Positions 53,479 through 61,493 of a stretch of 61,990 nucleotides of DNA are shown in pieces (positions within the stretch are counted from its first letter, which is position 1; every line of letters begins with the position of its first letter). Below the pieces are notes generated by a model. That model was given only the letters and a program-made list of their open reading frames with translations. It did not search any database and was not told where the DNA came from. Source of the DNA: an uncultured bacterium (lineage in GTDB: Bacteria > Verrucomicrobiota > Kiritimatiellia > RFP12 > UBA1067); the NCBI GenBank assembly GCA_902802945.1, contig CADCOC010000026.1, positions 1 to 61,990 of the forward strand, in the 5' to 3' direction. The position numbers were made by a program, and so were the translations under genes.

Positions 53479-54584
53479 GGTTGTTTTGTCCTTGGTTTTG
53501 AAATGGTGCGGAGGAGCTCGGAGACGACGAGTGCGTCGCCGGCGTCCGACGAAACTAGTTTCTCCCGCGCGGCGAGCATGCGGTAGCGCGCTACGCGCAG
53601 TTCGGTGAGCGTGAAGGGGATTGCGCGCCGTACAGCGTTCTTGACGGCCCAGGAATTCTTCGCCGTAGTCGGCCCGAAGCCGGCGGCGTCGAGCGCCTCG
53701 CGCGCGGCGGGCGGCATTTTGTCGGACCAGCGGCCCCACTTGTCGAGCCAGCCGTGGTCGAGAGCGTCGCGGCACACGATCGCCTCGCGGAAGTACTTCT
53801 CCATGACCGTGGCGATGAGGATGCCCGCGCCGTCCTTTTCGTACGGGGCGAGCGCCTTGAGGAGCGCGGACGGACTGCGCTGGGAAACGGCGTCGTGGAT
53901 CGCCCACAGTTCCGGCTCGTCGCCGCCCACGGACGTGACGGCGGCAACGTCTTCCGTCGTCACCTCGTTGCGTTCCGTGCCTAGGTAGGCCCGCATCTTC
54001 TGGAGTTCGGAGACGATCGTGCGCGTGTCGGAACCGACTTTCGCGAGGAACGCCTGGTCTGCGCCCGGAGCGAAGGTGAGCTTCTCGTCATCCGCGAGGT
54101 CGGGCAGGCGCAGGAGCGCATCCTGCGCGCGGTCCTTACCCTTGCCGCCGCCGAACTCCACGACGTGCGCAATCGTCTTGAGCCGCTTCGCGAAGATACT
54201 AGCCATTAGAAGCTTCGTGGCGGTGATCACGAGCACCTGGTTTGAGGGAAGGGGCGAGGAGACGAGGTTTTCGGAAAACTTGTCGAGCGCGGCTTTTACG
54301 TCTTCGGAGAGGCGGCCCCCCACGCCGCCACCCGGAAGGAACGTCACGCCGCGCCACCAGGTGAGTTTCACGGGGTCAAGGAAGGGCGGCGTCTGGATGG
54401 AGGCAGTGCATTCACGCAAGGAGGCAAGCTGCGCGTCCATGTTCTCAGCTTCGCCCGACACCGTCTCGACTGCCGTCGCGCGTAGTTCGGACGGCACGGC
54501 CGCCTCGATGACGCGATGCGCGGCCGCATCGACGAGGTATGAGTCCTCGCCGACGAAGAGATGTATGTTCGGGGTTGCAGCCAT
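53472..54584 (-). CDS. holA: DNA polymerase III delta subunit HolA
   Basis: The 370-residue clamp-loader subunit opens with IHLFVGEDSYLVDAAAHRVI, the degenerate P-loop of delta. Central features are PFLDPVKLTWWRG and LVITATKL. The C-terminal collar domain contains LWAIHDAVSQRSPSALLKAL and SELQKMRAYLGTERNEVTTE. Start at 54584 gives the conserved beginning; the upstream Arg/Ser extension is not conserved. It is the second gene of a minus-strand operon: GHMP kinase, holA, DUF2723, TIGR03663-like. Confidence 0.85.
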   Translation of the reverse strand: MAATPNIHLFVGEDSYLVDAAAHRVIEAAVPSELRATAVETVSGEAENMDAQLASLRECTASIQTPPFLDPVKLTWWRGVTFLPGGGVGGRLSEDVKAALDKFSENLVSSPLPSNQVLVITATKLLMASIFAKRLKTIAHVVEFGGGKGKDRAQDALLRLPDLADDEKLTFAPGADQAFLAKVGSDTRTIVSELQKMRAYLGTERNEVTTEDVAAVTSVGGDEPELWAIHDAVSQRSPSALLKALAPYEKDGAGILIATVMEKYFREAIVCRDALDHGWLDKWGRWSDKMPPAAREALDAAGFGPTTAKNSWAVKNAVRRAIPFTLTELRVARYRMLAAREKLVSSDAGDALVVSELLRTISKPRTKQPC

Positions 54585-54600
54585 TGAAAGCCTAGCTCTG

Positions 54601-55596
54601 TCAGATGATCGTCGGACGGATTGTCGTGCAGCCGATCGCGGCGAGCGCATCCGTGAGGCGCGCGTACTGTGCGTCGTCCTCGTAGGTGCCCACTATGGCG
54701 CCGCCAGAACCGGCAAACTTGGCGGAGGCGCCCGCGCTGCGGGCTGTCATCACCATGCGGCGGTTGGCGGCGGCGACGTTGAAGATGCGGTCGCGCAGGT
54801 CGAAGTTCGCGTTGACGAGCTCGGGAAGGGCGTCCTTCCGTCCGGCGATAAGCGCGTCGCGTCCCTGCTGGGCGATGTCCGCGAATTCGGACATCGCGGC
54901 CACGATGTCCGGCTTTTTCTCCTCGAAGAGTACGCGGAGCTTCTTGTGGTAGGTCCCCGAGATTTCCGCGCGGTTGGGATCGTAGGCTACGTAGAGGTTT
55001 GGCAGAAGCGTCGGGTCAAGCCGCTCGTAGCGTCCGTACCCCTTGGCCTCCACGAGTGCCTTGTCGAAGTCCATGAACACGCACCCGCCGTACATCTGGA
55101 TCACGCGGTCCTGGAGACCGCACTGGATGCCGAGTTCGTCGCGTTCCGCCTCAAGGCACAGCGTGGGGGCGTATTTGAGGGGCACTTCCACGCCGTAGAA
55201 CTGCTGGAGCGCCTTGAGCATGGCCGTGCAGATCGCGGACGAGCCAGAAAGACCCACGAGGCGGGGAATGTTCGAGGTATAGCGCACAGTGAAGTTTTTC
55301 TGCGGCAGGGCGATGCCGTTGTCGCGGTAGTAGAGGAGGAAGAGCTTCGTGACGGCCTTCAACAGGCGAATGCCGCCATAGTAGCCGAAGAGCTGGATTT
55401 CCTTTAGGAGGGCATCCGGCGATTCGAAGGTGGAGTCATCCACTTCACCCGGCACGAAGCCGAGTTCGGGCGTTTCGTACAGCGTCACCTCTGCGGAGAA
55501 GTCGCTGAAGGCGAACGAAACCGTCTTGCCGAAATAGCCGTCGGACGGGTTCCCGAGGAAACCCGCGCGCGCGTACGATCTGGTGCGTATGAGCAT
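54601..55596 (-). CDS. GHMP kinase similar to plant glucuronokinase
   Basis: The 331-residue sugar kinase starts RSYARAGFLGNPSDGYFGKT, continues with YYGGIRLLKAVTKLF, and has the phosphate loop IPRLVGLSGSSAI, GLQDRVIQMYGG and a C-terminal KFAGSGGAIVG. This order, and especially GNPSDGYFGKT and LGIQCGLQDRV, follows the plant glucuronokinase family, which makes glucuronate 1-phosphate in the inositol salvage route to UDP-glucuronate. A heptose or galactose kinase function is the alternative. AAAGGA lies before the ATG on the minus strand, and a TATACT promoter is further upstream. Confidence 0.82.
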   Translation of the reverse strand: MLIRTRSYARAGFLGNPSDGYFGKTVSFAFSDFSAEVTLYETPELGFVPGEVDDSTFESPDALLKEIQLFGYYGGIRLLKAVTKLFLLYYRDNGIALPQKNFTVRYTSNIPRLVGLSGSSAICTAMLKALQQFYGVEVPLKYAPTLCLEAERDELGIQCGLQDRVIQMYGGCVFMDFDKALVEAKGYGRYERLDPTLLPNLYVAYDPNRAEISGTYHKKLRVLFEEKKPDIVAAMSEFADIAQQGRDALIAGRKDALPELVNANFDLRDRIFNVAAANRRMVMTARSAGASAKFAGSGGAIVGTYEDDAQYARLTDALAAIGCTTIRPTII

Positions 55597-55626
55597 GTCG
55601 TTCCTTTTCTGTCTTTTGCGGCGGGT

Positions 55627-55635
55627 AGTATATCA
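55627..55635 (-). promoter_or_regulatory. Minus-strand -10 (TATACT) for the GHMP kinase operon
   Basis: The minus strand reads TTTATGATATACT; TATACT lies at 55632 down to 55627, 31 bases before the kinase ATG. It is divergent from the plus-strand promoter at 55671 and resembles the promoter at 914-923. Confidence 0.5.
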
Positions 55636-55670
55636 TAAATTCGCGCGCGCGTGTAGCGCATACGATACGG

Positions 55671-55682
55671 TTTTGGTATAAT
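55671..55682 (+). promoter_or_regulatory. Promoter (TTTTGGTATAAT) of the 55727 gene
   Basis: TATAAT at 55677-55682 with TTTTGG upstream, 44 bases before the ATG at 55727. Same class as the promoter at 16869. Confidence 0.6.
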
Positions 55683-55726
55683 TGTGGCGTAAAAACACAC
55701 CTCCAAAAGAAGACAAAGGAGCAAAC

Positions 55727-56296
55727 ATGGCAGCAACAAAGAGAGCGAAGGTGAACCTTGAGTTCACGCTTGTACGGGCGGAACTGAACGGCGTGCCCGA
55801 AAAGCGGCTTTTGAAGAGCCGCAACATCGGTCAGGTCGACCTGATCTGGCCCCGAACGGCAATCGCGAAGAAGTCCGCCGCGCGGGAGATGATTTTCCGC
55901 AAGGGCGTGTGCGATTTCACGGGCGAGCCGTGGCTGAAGCGCATCATGTTCCGCGAGGAGGTGGAGGGGCATTTCGGAATCGCCGTCGCCATCACTGAGC
56001 CCGTCAGCATCCAGAAGATTCGGCGATTCCTGCGCCTCACGGCCAAGTACGCTCTCAAGATGGGCGCGAACTTCATGGAGAAGGCCATGGTTGGCTATGC
56101 CGACATCGCGTCGGCGCCCATAGACGCGCTCACTGCAATGATCGGGGAGAAGGATGTGCCCAAGGTGATCGCGCAGGGCGTGCTGGACGTCGAAGAGCTG
56201 CCCGCCGAGGGCGAGGAGCGCGTGGTGACGGTGCCGCTTGAGCGTCCGCTCACCGGCAAGACGATCGGCGCGCTGACGATCTGCATGCGGGCGTGA
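55727..56296 (+). CDS. Conserved-looking protein of unknown function
   Basis: The 189-residue soluble protein was not recognised. It is rich in alternating strands: AKVNLEFTLVRAELNGVPEK, SRNIGQVDLIWPR and HFGIAVAITEPVS look like an Ig-like or beta-sandwich fold, followed by a helix (IQKIRRFLRLTAKYALKM). No signal peptide or membrane helix is present. AAAGGAG at 55714-55720 precedes the ATG and the promoter is strong, so it is probably expressed as a single gene. Codon use matches the host. Confidence 0.7.
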   Translation: MAATKRAKVNLEFTLVRAELNGVPEKRLLKSRNIGQVDLIWPRTAIAKKSAAREMIFRKGVCDFTGEPWLKRIMFREEVEGHFGIAVAITEPVSIQKIRRFLRLTAKYALKMGANFMEKAMVGYADIASAPIDALTAMIGEKDVPKVIAQGVLDVEELPAEGEERVVTVPLERPLTGKTIGALTICMRA

Positions 56297-56335
56297 AGCA
56301 CGTAATCGCTATCTGCTCCAGCTGAAAAACTCCGC

Positions 56336-58309
56336 ATGGCAACTGCACACTACACCGCCGTAATGGCCGTATGTTTTTCCGTACTTGCCACTGCGGCGGC
56401 GTTTGGCGGAAATCCGCTCGCCCATCCGGCCCTGAATCCCGTCACGCCGCTGCCGACGCCATCGCATCCGCCAGTCACGCTCGTGTCGGGGGGCGTGCCG
56501 CAGTTCGTACTCATGTGGGACTCCGCGGACGCGCGGTCGCGCGATGCCTCTGGGCGAGAGTTCCGGTCCGTGCGCGAGTCCGTGCGCACGCTGCGGCGCG
56601 AGATCGGCCTCTGCACGGGCAAGGAGGTGGAGGTGGTGGATACGGGCGGGACGCCCGTATCGCAGTTGCGGGCACAGAGGCCCGCCACCCCGAAGGGGGG
56701 ACTGGCGCGGAGGCCCGCCACCTCGGGAGCCATCATTTTCGTGGGACCCGGTAGGGCGGTCGCCCCGCGACCGCCGCCCCCAATCGACCTTGCGCGTCTT
56801 CCTCCGGAAGGGTTCGTCGTCTCGACGTTTTCGAACGGCGTGAGGATCGCTGGGGCGACGCTCTGGGGTGCGTACGATTTCATCGAGCGGTTTCTCGGTT
56901 GCCGCTACTATTATCCCGGGCCGGACGGCAGCGTGCGCCCGTCGTGTACGAACTTGGTGTTGGCGCCGTGTGCATATACGGACGCTCCGCGCTTCCGCAA
57001 CCGCTGCGGCGGATTCAGTCCCGACCTCGCCACCGTCTCCCGCACGCTCGGAACGCCGCTCGTGCGAGCAAGCATTTCAGACTGGCGTGCCGCCTCGCGT
57101 CTCGCGCACACGGTTCCGTTCAGTGCGAACCACTCGCCAGAACCGCGCGCGTGGGCGGCGTCGCACCCTGAGTGGATGGGGCTTTCGTTCCTCCGCCGTC
57201 CAGACGGAGGATTCTACTACTGCCCCACAAACCACATGAAGAACTACTTCGACGTGACGAACCTGGATTTCGCGGACGCCCTTGTGGAGGGGCTTGCGCG
57301 CAACGACACGCCGGAAGGGCACCGTAGGCAGGGATTCACCATCTGCGACGCGCGCACGGTGGTGTTCGGACAGTGCGACTCCTTCCGCACTCTGGAGGAG
57401 ATGCGCGCGAACCCAGTCGTGAAGCGAGAGGGTCTCATCACCGACGCGAACGTTGCCCTGGGGCCGTGCGGCTACTTTTCGGACATCTACGGACGCTTCT
57501 ACCAACGTCTCGCCGAGCGCCTCAACGAGCGTCTGCCGGGGCGTCGGCTGATCCTCATGCCATACGCAGGATGTACTTACGCGCCCACGCAGGAGCGTTT
57601 CCGGCGTCTGCCCGACAACGTGGAACTCTGCGTGTGTCTGCCGAAAGTGCCGCGCTTTATTCGTAACCCGCAGGTACGCGACCTCATGGTTCGCGAACTC
57701 CACCGCTGGACCGAGGTTATAGGAGGACGTCCCGTCCAGCAAATATGGACCTACAACGCCTTCAACAGCCCGTTTGAACAGGCCGTGGCGAACGAGTTCC
57801 TGCCAGAGACGATTGCGGCGTTCGGAAAGGACCTTGGCGATACGGGGATCATCGTAGACCTGGGACTCTACCCAGTTACGTTGCCCGGCCAGTGCATTCC
57901 GTTTCATTTCTACTACGAGACGTACTGTGCGTTCCGCGCATTGTGGGGCGGGGCGCGTTTCAACCCGGAAGCGGCGCTTGACGAGCACTGGACACTGTTC
58001 TACGGCTCGGAGGCCGGCGCGCACCTGCGCGTGCTGCATCGCATTTTGAAGGATGCTTTTCTTGCGGTGAGCGTGCCGGCGACGCGGGTGAGGTCGCTCT
58101 ACCCCTTAGAGACGCTCGACCGCATTGAGGCGGAGCTTGCCGCTGCTCGGCGCATCCTTGAGCATGACAAGTCAGCCCCCGCATGGCGGCGTTTCCGTCT
58201 GATGGCGCATCCGCTCGAGTGGGAACTTGACCGCCAGCGGCGTCGGCACGCCTTACCGGAACCGCGCAAGGAGGTTTACTTCGTCGCCGGCGAGGAACCG
58301 CCGCCATGA
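56336..58309 (+). CDS. DUF4838 secreted glycoside-hydrolase-like protein
   Basis: The 657-residue protein has a signal peptide (cleaved near AAAFG) and an N-terminal GH20b/alpha-glucuronidase-N-like domain ending in GATLWGAYDFIERFLGCRYY. The large DUF4838 domain follows (about 290-620: LMPYAGCTYAPTQERFRRLP, NVELCVCLPK, LFYGSEAGAHL). DUF4838 proteins are predicted barrel enzymes of polysaccharide use in Bacteroidetes and PVC bacteria. Residues about 102-147 are encoded by several short palindromes, including RRPAT repeats and an APRPPPP stretch. The insert lies between secondary-structure elements and the frame is intact. No ribosome binding site is obvious. Confidence 0.78.
   Translation: MATAHYTAVMAVCFSVLATAAAFGGNPLAHPALNPVTPLPTPSHPPVTLVSGGVPQFVLMWDSADARSRDASGREFRSVRESVRTLRREIGLCTGKEVEVVDTGGTPVSQLRAQRPATPKGGLARRPATSGAIIFVGPGRAVAPRPPPPIDLARLPPEGFVVSTFSNGVRIAGATLWGAYDFIERFLGCRYYYPGPDGSVRPSCTNLVLAPCAYTDAPRFRNRCGGFSPDLATVSRTLGTPLVRASISDWRAASRLAHTVPFSANHSPEPRAWAASHPEWMGLSFLRRPDGGFYYCPTNHMKNYFDVTNLDFADALVEGLARNDTPEGHRRQGFTICDARTVVFGQCDSFRTLEEMRANPVVKREGLITDANVALGPCGYFSDIYGRFYQRLAERLNERLPGRRLILMPYAGCTYAPTQERFRRLPDNVELCVCLPKVPRFIRNPQVRDLMVRELHRWTEVIGGRPVQQIWTYNAFNSPFEQAVANEFLPETIAAFGKDLGDTGIIVDLGLYPVTLPGQCIPFHFYYETYCAFRALWGGARFNPEAALDEHWTLFYGSEAGAHLRVLHRILKDAFLAVSVPATRVRSLYPLETLDRIEAELAAARRILEHDKSAPAWRRFRLMAHPLEWELDRQRRRHALPEPRKEVYFVAGEEPPP
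56641..56775 (+). repeat. Cluster of palindromic elements inside the DUF4838 gene
   Basis: Stems: TACGGGC/GCCCGTA (56641-56659) and GCGGGC/GCCCGC (56668-56685). GAGGCCCGCCACC occurs twice, at 56678 and 56710. The 26-base GGTAG palindrome at 56750-56775 is identical to 14122-14147. All are read through in frame. Confidence 0.85.
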
Positions 58310-58339
58310 GTTTTTGGTAGCCCTCATGCCCGCACAATA

Positions 58340-58369
58340 ACGGCGGAATTATGGTATAATAGCCGCCGT
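58340..58369 (+). promoter_or_regulatory. recN promoter flanked by a 7-bp inverted repeat
   Basis: TATAAT at 58355-58360 in the GGAATTATGG-TATAAT context. It is bracketed by ACGGCGG (58340-58346) and CCGCCGT (58363-58369), a perfect inverted repeat with a 16-base centre containing the -10. This could be an operator. Confidence 0.6.
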
Positions 58370-58396
58370 CCAAATCACAGAAGGAACATCCAAACG

Positions 58397-60088
58397 GTGT
58401 TAACCCGTCTTACAGTTCGTAACTTGGCCATCGTCGAATCGGCGGATGTCGCGTTCGGCGAGGGACTGAACATCATCACCGGCGAAACCGGTGCGGGCAA
58501 GAGCGTCCTCATGGGCGCGCTTGAGCTCGTGCTCGGCGCGCGGGCGGACGCCTCCACGGTGCGCGACGGTGCAAAGGAGGCGCGCGTGGAGGCGGAGTTT
58601 GCGCTTTCCGACGCGCAGGTGTGCGCCGACGTGGCGCGTATTCTCGATGACGCGGGTCTCCCGCCCTGCGAAGACGGCGCGCTCGTGGTGCGGCGTACCG
58701 TTTCGGCAACGGGCGGCGGACGCGTCCACGTGAACGACGCCGCCTCGACCGTGCAGACCCTGCGCGCGCTCGGACGCCTCCTCGTGGACGTCCACGGCCC
58801 GAACGACCACCAGTCGCTTCTCGAAGAGTCTTTCCAGCGCCGCCTTCTGGACGCCTACGGCAAGGTCGACCTCGCCCCCTATTCAGCGGCCTGGCGCAAC
58901 CTCTGCGACCTCCGCACCGAGCTCGACGCGCTTCAGGGCGACGCCGGCGATTTCGCCGAGGAATGCGAGCGCCTCCGCTATGCGGTGGACGAACTCGATG
59001 CGGCCAACCTCTGCGAGGAGGACGAGACGGAGCTTCCCGCCCGCCACGCGGCGGCGGCGCACGCGGCCGAGATCCTTGACTGCGCAAACGCCGTCACGTC
59101 CGCGCTCTCCGGCGACGACGAAGCCTCCGCCGCCAACGCCCTCGCATCCGCCGGAGCGCGTCTTGCCGAGATGGCGAAGTACCATGAGCCCGCGCAGGAG
59201 TGGCGCGAGGAACTGGAGTCCGTCGCCGTGCGCGTGCAGGAGCTCGCGCGCAGCGTGGAGGACTCCGTGAGCCGCCTCGACGCGGACCCCGAGACACTCC
59301 AGGCGCTCGACGACCGCCTTTCGCTCGTCCAGCGCCTCAAGCGCAAGTACAATTGCCCGACGGTTCCCGCGCTCCTTGAATTGCGCGATGCGCGCGCGGC
59401 GCGTCTCGCGGACCTGGAAGGGCGCGACGGACGCATCCGCGAACTGACGGACGCCGTCGCCGCCGCCGAGGCAGCCGTCACGAAGGCGGGCACCACGCTC
59501 GGTGCTGCACGCCGCAAGGCGGCGGAGCGCTTTGCGAAGGCCGTCACGAAGGAACTGCACGGACTCGGCTTCCTCAAGGCCGGTTTTGGCGCAGCCCTCA
59601 CGGCGCGCGCGCCGGACGCGAGCGGCTGCGACGCGGTGGAGTTCCGCTTCGAGCCGAACCCCGGCGAGCCGCCGCGTCCGCTCCGCGACATCGCCTCCAC
59701 GGGCGAGATCGCGCGCGTGATGCTCGCGGTGAAGGCCGTGAGCGCCGAACACGACGCGATTCCCGTGCTCGTGTTCGACGAGATCGACTCCAACATCGGC
59801 GGCGAAGTGGGGCGCGCCGTGGGCGAGCGTCTGCGCGCCGTGAGCCGACACCACCAGGTGATCGCGATCACCCACCTGCCGCAAAGCGCGGTGTGGGGCG
59901 ACCGACACCTCGCCGTGGCGAAGACCGTCTCCGGCGGCCGCACGCGCACCGCGATCCGCGTGCTGGAGGGCGACGACCGCGTCGCCGAGATCGCGCGCAT
60001 GCTCGGCGGGGCGTCCCTCACGAGCGTCGTTGCCCAGCACGCGCGCGAGCTCCTCGCGCTTGCGGCGGACAAACCCGTAAAGAAGTGA
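58397..60088 (+). CDS. recN: DNA repair protein RecN
   Basis: The 563-residue SMC-like ATPase acts early in double-strand-break repair. Walker A is NIITGETGAGKSVLMGAL. An Ala/Glu/Arg-rich coiled coil fills the middle (about 160-380). The signature region is ASTGEIARVMLAVKAV and Walker B is VLVFDEIDSNIGG; THLPQ is also present. The start is GTG at 58397, preceded by AGAAGGA. The promoter overlaps an inverted repeat. It is followed by hisH after 9 bases and may be cotranscribed with it. Confidence 0.95.
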   Translation: MLTRLTVRNLAIVESADVAFGEGLNIITGETGAGKSVLMGALELVLGARADASTVRDGAKEARVEAEFALSDAQVCADVARILDDAGLPPCEDGALVVRRTVSATGGGRVHVNDAASTVQTLRALGRLLVDVHGPNDHQSLLEESFQRRLLDAYGKVDLAPYSAAWRNLCDLRTELDALQGDAGDFAEECERLRYAVDELDAANLCEEDETELPARHAAAAHAAEILDCANAVTSALSGDDEASAANALASAGARLAEMAKYHEPAQEWREELESVAVRVQELARSVEDSVSRLDADPETLQALDDRLSLVQRLKRKYNCPTVPALLELRDARAARLADLEGRDGRIRELTDAVAAAEAAVTKAGTTLGAARRKAAERFAKAVTKELHGLGFLKAGFGAALTARAPDASGCDAVEFRFEPNPGEPPRPLRDIASTGEIARVMLAVKAVSAEHDAIPVLVFDEIDSNIGGEVGRAVGERLRAVSRHHQVIAITHLPQSAVWGDRHLAVAKTVSGGRTRTAIRVLEGDDRVAEIARMLGGASLTSVVAQHARELLALAADKPVKK

Positions 60089-60097
60089 AGGTTCACT

Positions 60098-60691
60098 ATG
60101 ACCGTGATTGTTGACTACCGGGCCGGCAACCTGACGAGCGTGAAGCTCGCGTTCGCCGCCCTCGGCGAACCGGTGGAGGTGACGAACGACCCCGCTAAGG
60201 TGCGCGCCGCGTCGCGCGTGGTGTTCCCCGGTGTGGGGGCCGCACGGAGCGCAATGGAGAACTTGCGCGACCTCGGCCTTGTTGATACCGTGAAAGAGGC
60301 GGCGACGGACGGGCGTCCGTTCCTCGGTATCTGCCTCGGAATGCAGATCCTCTTCGCGCACTCGGAGGAGGATGGCGGCGTTGATACGCTTGGCGTGCTG
60401 CCGGGACAAGTGCGCCGTTTCCCATCCGTACCCGGTTGCAAGGTGCCCGAAATCGGCTGGAACCAGGTCAACGCCACTAACTGGGAAAGCCGCCATCTTG
60501 GCGGCGCGGAATATTATTTCGTTCATAGCTACTACGCGGAACTGGGGCCGTGGACGTTCGGCAAAACTGAATACGCCGGAATCGAGTTCACCTCGATGGT
60601 CAAGCAGGGCCGGATGTGGGCGTGCCAGTTCCATCCCGAGAAATCGGGACGCGTGGGGCTTGAGCTGCTGAAAGGATGGTTGGCATGCTGA
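60098..60691 (+). CDS. hisH: Imidazole glycerol phosphate synthase glutaminase subunit HisH
   Basis: The 197-residue class I glutamine amidotransferase supplies ammonia to HisF in histidine synthesis. The catalytic cysteine is Cys79 in FLGICLGMQ, and the His-Glu pair is in CQFHPEKSG. The start DYRAGNLTSVKLAF and YYFVHSYY are typical. The loop just before YYFVHSYY (residues 127-137, TNWESRHLGGA) is encoded by a palindromic repeat element that also occurs in the last gene of the window. The catalytic residues are unaffected. It overlaps hisF by 7 bases. Confidence 0.95.
   Translation: MTVIVDYRAGNLTSVKLAFAALGEPVEVTNDPAKVRAASRVVFPGVGAARSAMENLRDLGLVDTVKEAATDGRPFLGICLGMQILFAHSEEDGGVDTLGVLPGQVRRFPSVPGCKVPEIGWNQVNATNWESRHLGGAEYYFVHSYYAELGPWTFGKTEYAGIEFTSMVKQGRMWACQFHPEKSGRVGLELLKGWLAC
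60477..60507 (+). repeat. 31-bp palindromic element inside hisH
   Basis: CTAACTGGGAA followed by the hairpin AGCCGCCA-TCT-TGGCGGC and GC. It is identical over 31 bases to 61882-61912, and read in the same frame in both genes (NWESRHLGGA). Confidence 0.9.
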
Positions 60692-61461
60692 CGAAACGCA
60701 TCATTCCGTGTCTCGACGTGCGCGACGGACGCGTCACGAAGGGCGTCAAGTTCAAGAACAACATCGACCTCGGCGATCCCGTCGAGATGGCGGTCGCGTA
60801 TTCCGAGGGCGGCGCGGACGAGCTCGTGTTCTACGATATCACGGCGTCCGCGGAGCGGCGTCCGACGGACATCGGCATGGTGGCGGCGGTGGCGGAGTCG
60901 ATCCGCATCCCGTTCGCCGTGGGCGGGGGCGTGTCGGACGTGGGCGACATGGAGCGCGTGATTCTCGCGGGCGCGGAGAAGGTGAGCGTCAATTCCCTTG
61001 CCGTGCGCAACCCGCAGATCATCGCGGACGGCGCGCGCGAGTTCGGCGCGCAGTGTGTGGTGCTGGGCATGGATCCCGTCAAGAGCGACAACCCGAAGTG
61101 TCCGAGCGGCTACGAGATCACCACGCGCGGTTTCCGCGAGTTCACGGGGATGGACGCCGTGGAGTGGGCGAAGCGCGCAGTCGACCTCGGCGCGGGGGAG
61201 ATCGTGGTGAACAGCGTGGACGCGGACGGCACGCGCGCGGGTTTCGAGCTGACGATCACGAAGCTCATCGCGGAGGCGGTGCCGGTGCCCGTGGTCGCCT
61301 CGGGCGGGGCGGGCCAGCCGTCGCACCTCGCAGACGCCTTCAATCTCGCGCACGCCGACGCGGCGATCGTCGCGGGGATGATTCATACAGGCGACTGGAC
61401 AATCGCCCAGATCAAAGAAGAGCTCGCGGCCGCCGGTATCCCCGTGCGGAAAGTGTGGTAG
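60685..61461 (+). CDS. hisF: Imidazole glycerol phosphate synthase cyclase subunit HisF
   Basis: The 258-residue (beta/alpha)8 enzyme forms imidazole glycerol phosphate and AICAR. Catalytic aspartates are in IIPCLDVRDGRV and VVLGMDPVK. The phosphate-binding loops are FAVGGGVSD and VVASGGAGQ. The ATG at 60685 is preferred over an in-frame ATG at 60676, because AAAGGA at 60671-60676 serves as ribosome binding site and MLTKRIIPCLDV is the conserved N-terminus. It is coupled to hisH by overlap. Confidence 0.95.
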   Translation: MLTKRIIPCLDVRDGRVTKGVKFKNNIDLGDPVEMAVAYSEGGADELVFYDITASAERRPTDIGMVAAVAESIRIPFAVGGGVSDVGDMERVILAGAEKVSVNSLAVRNPQIIADGAREFGAQCVVLGMDPVKSDNPKCPSGYEITTRGFREFTGMDAVEWAKRAVDLGAGEIVVNSVDADGTRAGFELTITKLIAEAVPVPVVASGGAGQPSHLADAFNLAHADAAIVAGMIHTGDWTIAQIKEELAAAGIPVRKVW

Positions 61462-61493
61462 TGAAATTTGTCAATTAGAATGGATTCAAAAAT

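Noticed and set aside
53479..53907. Longer N-terminus for the DUF2723 protein
   Set aside because: The upstream in-frame sequence is Arg-rich shadow of holA. MLKKLFSTETKKPG followed by the first membrane helix is a sensible beginning.
60685..61461. HisF as an LPS-associated WbuZ-type enzyme because of its GVKFKNNIDLGD segment
   Set aside because: Both catalytic aspartates and the partner HisH are present in overlapping genes, which fits either role. Nothing nearby supports O-antigen synthesis, so histidine synthesis is the simpler call.
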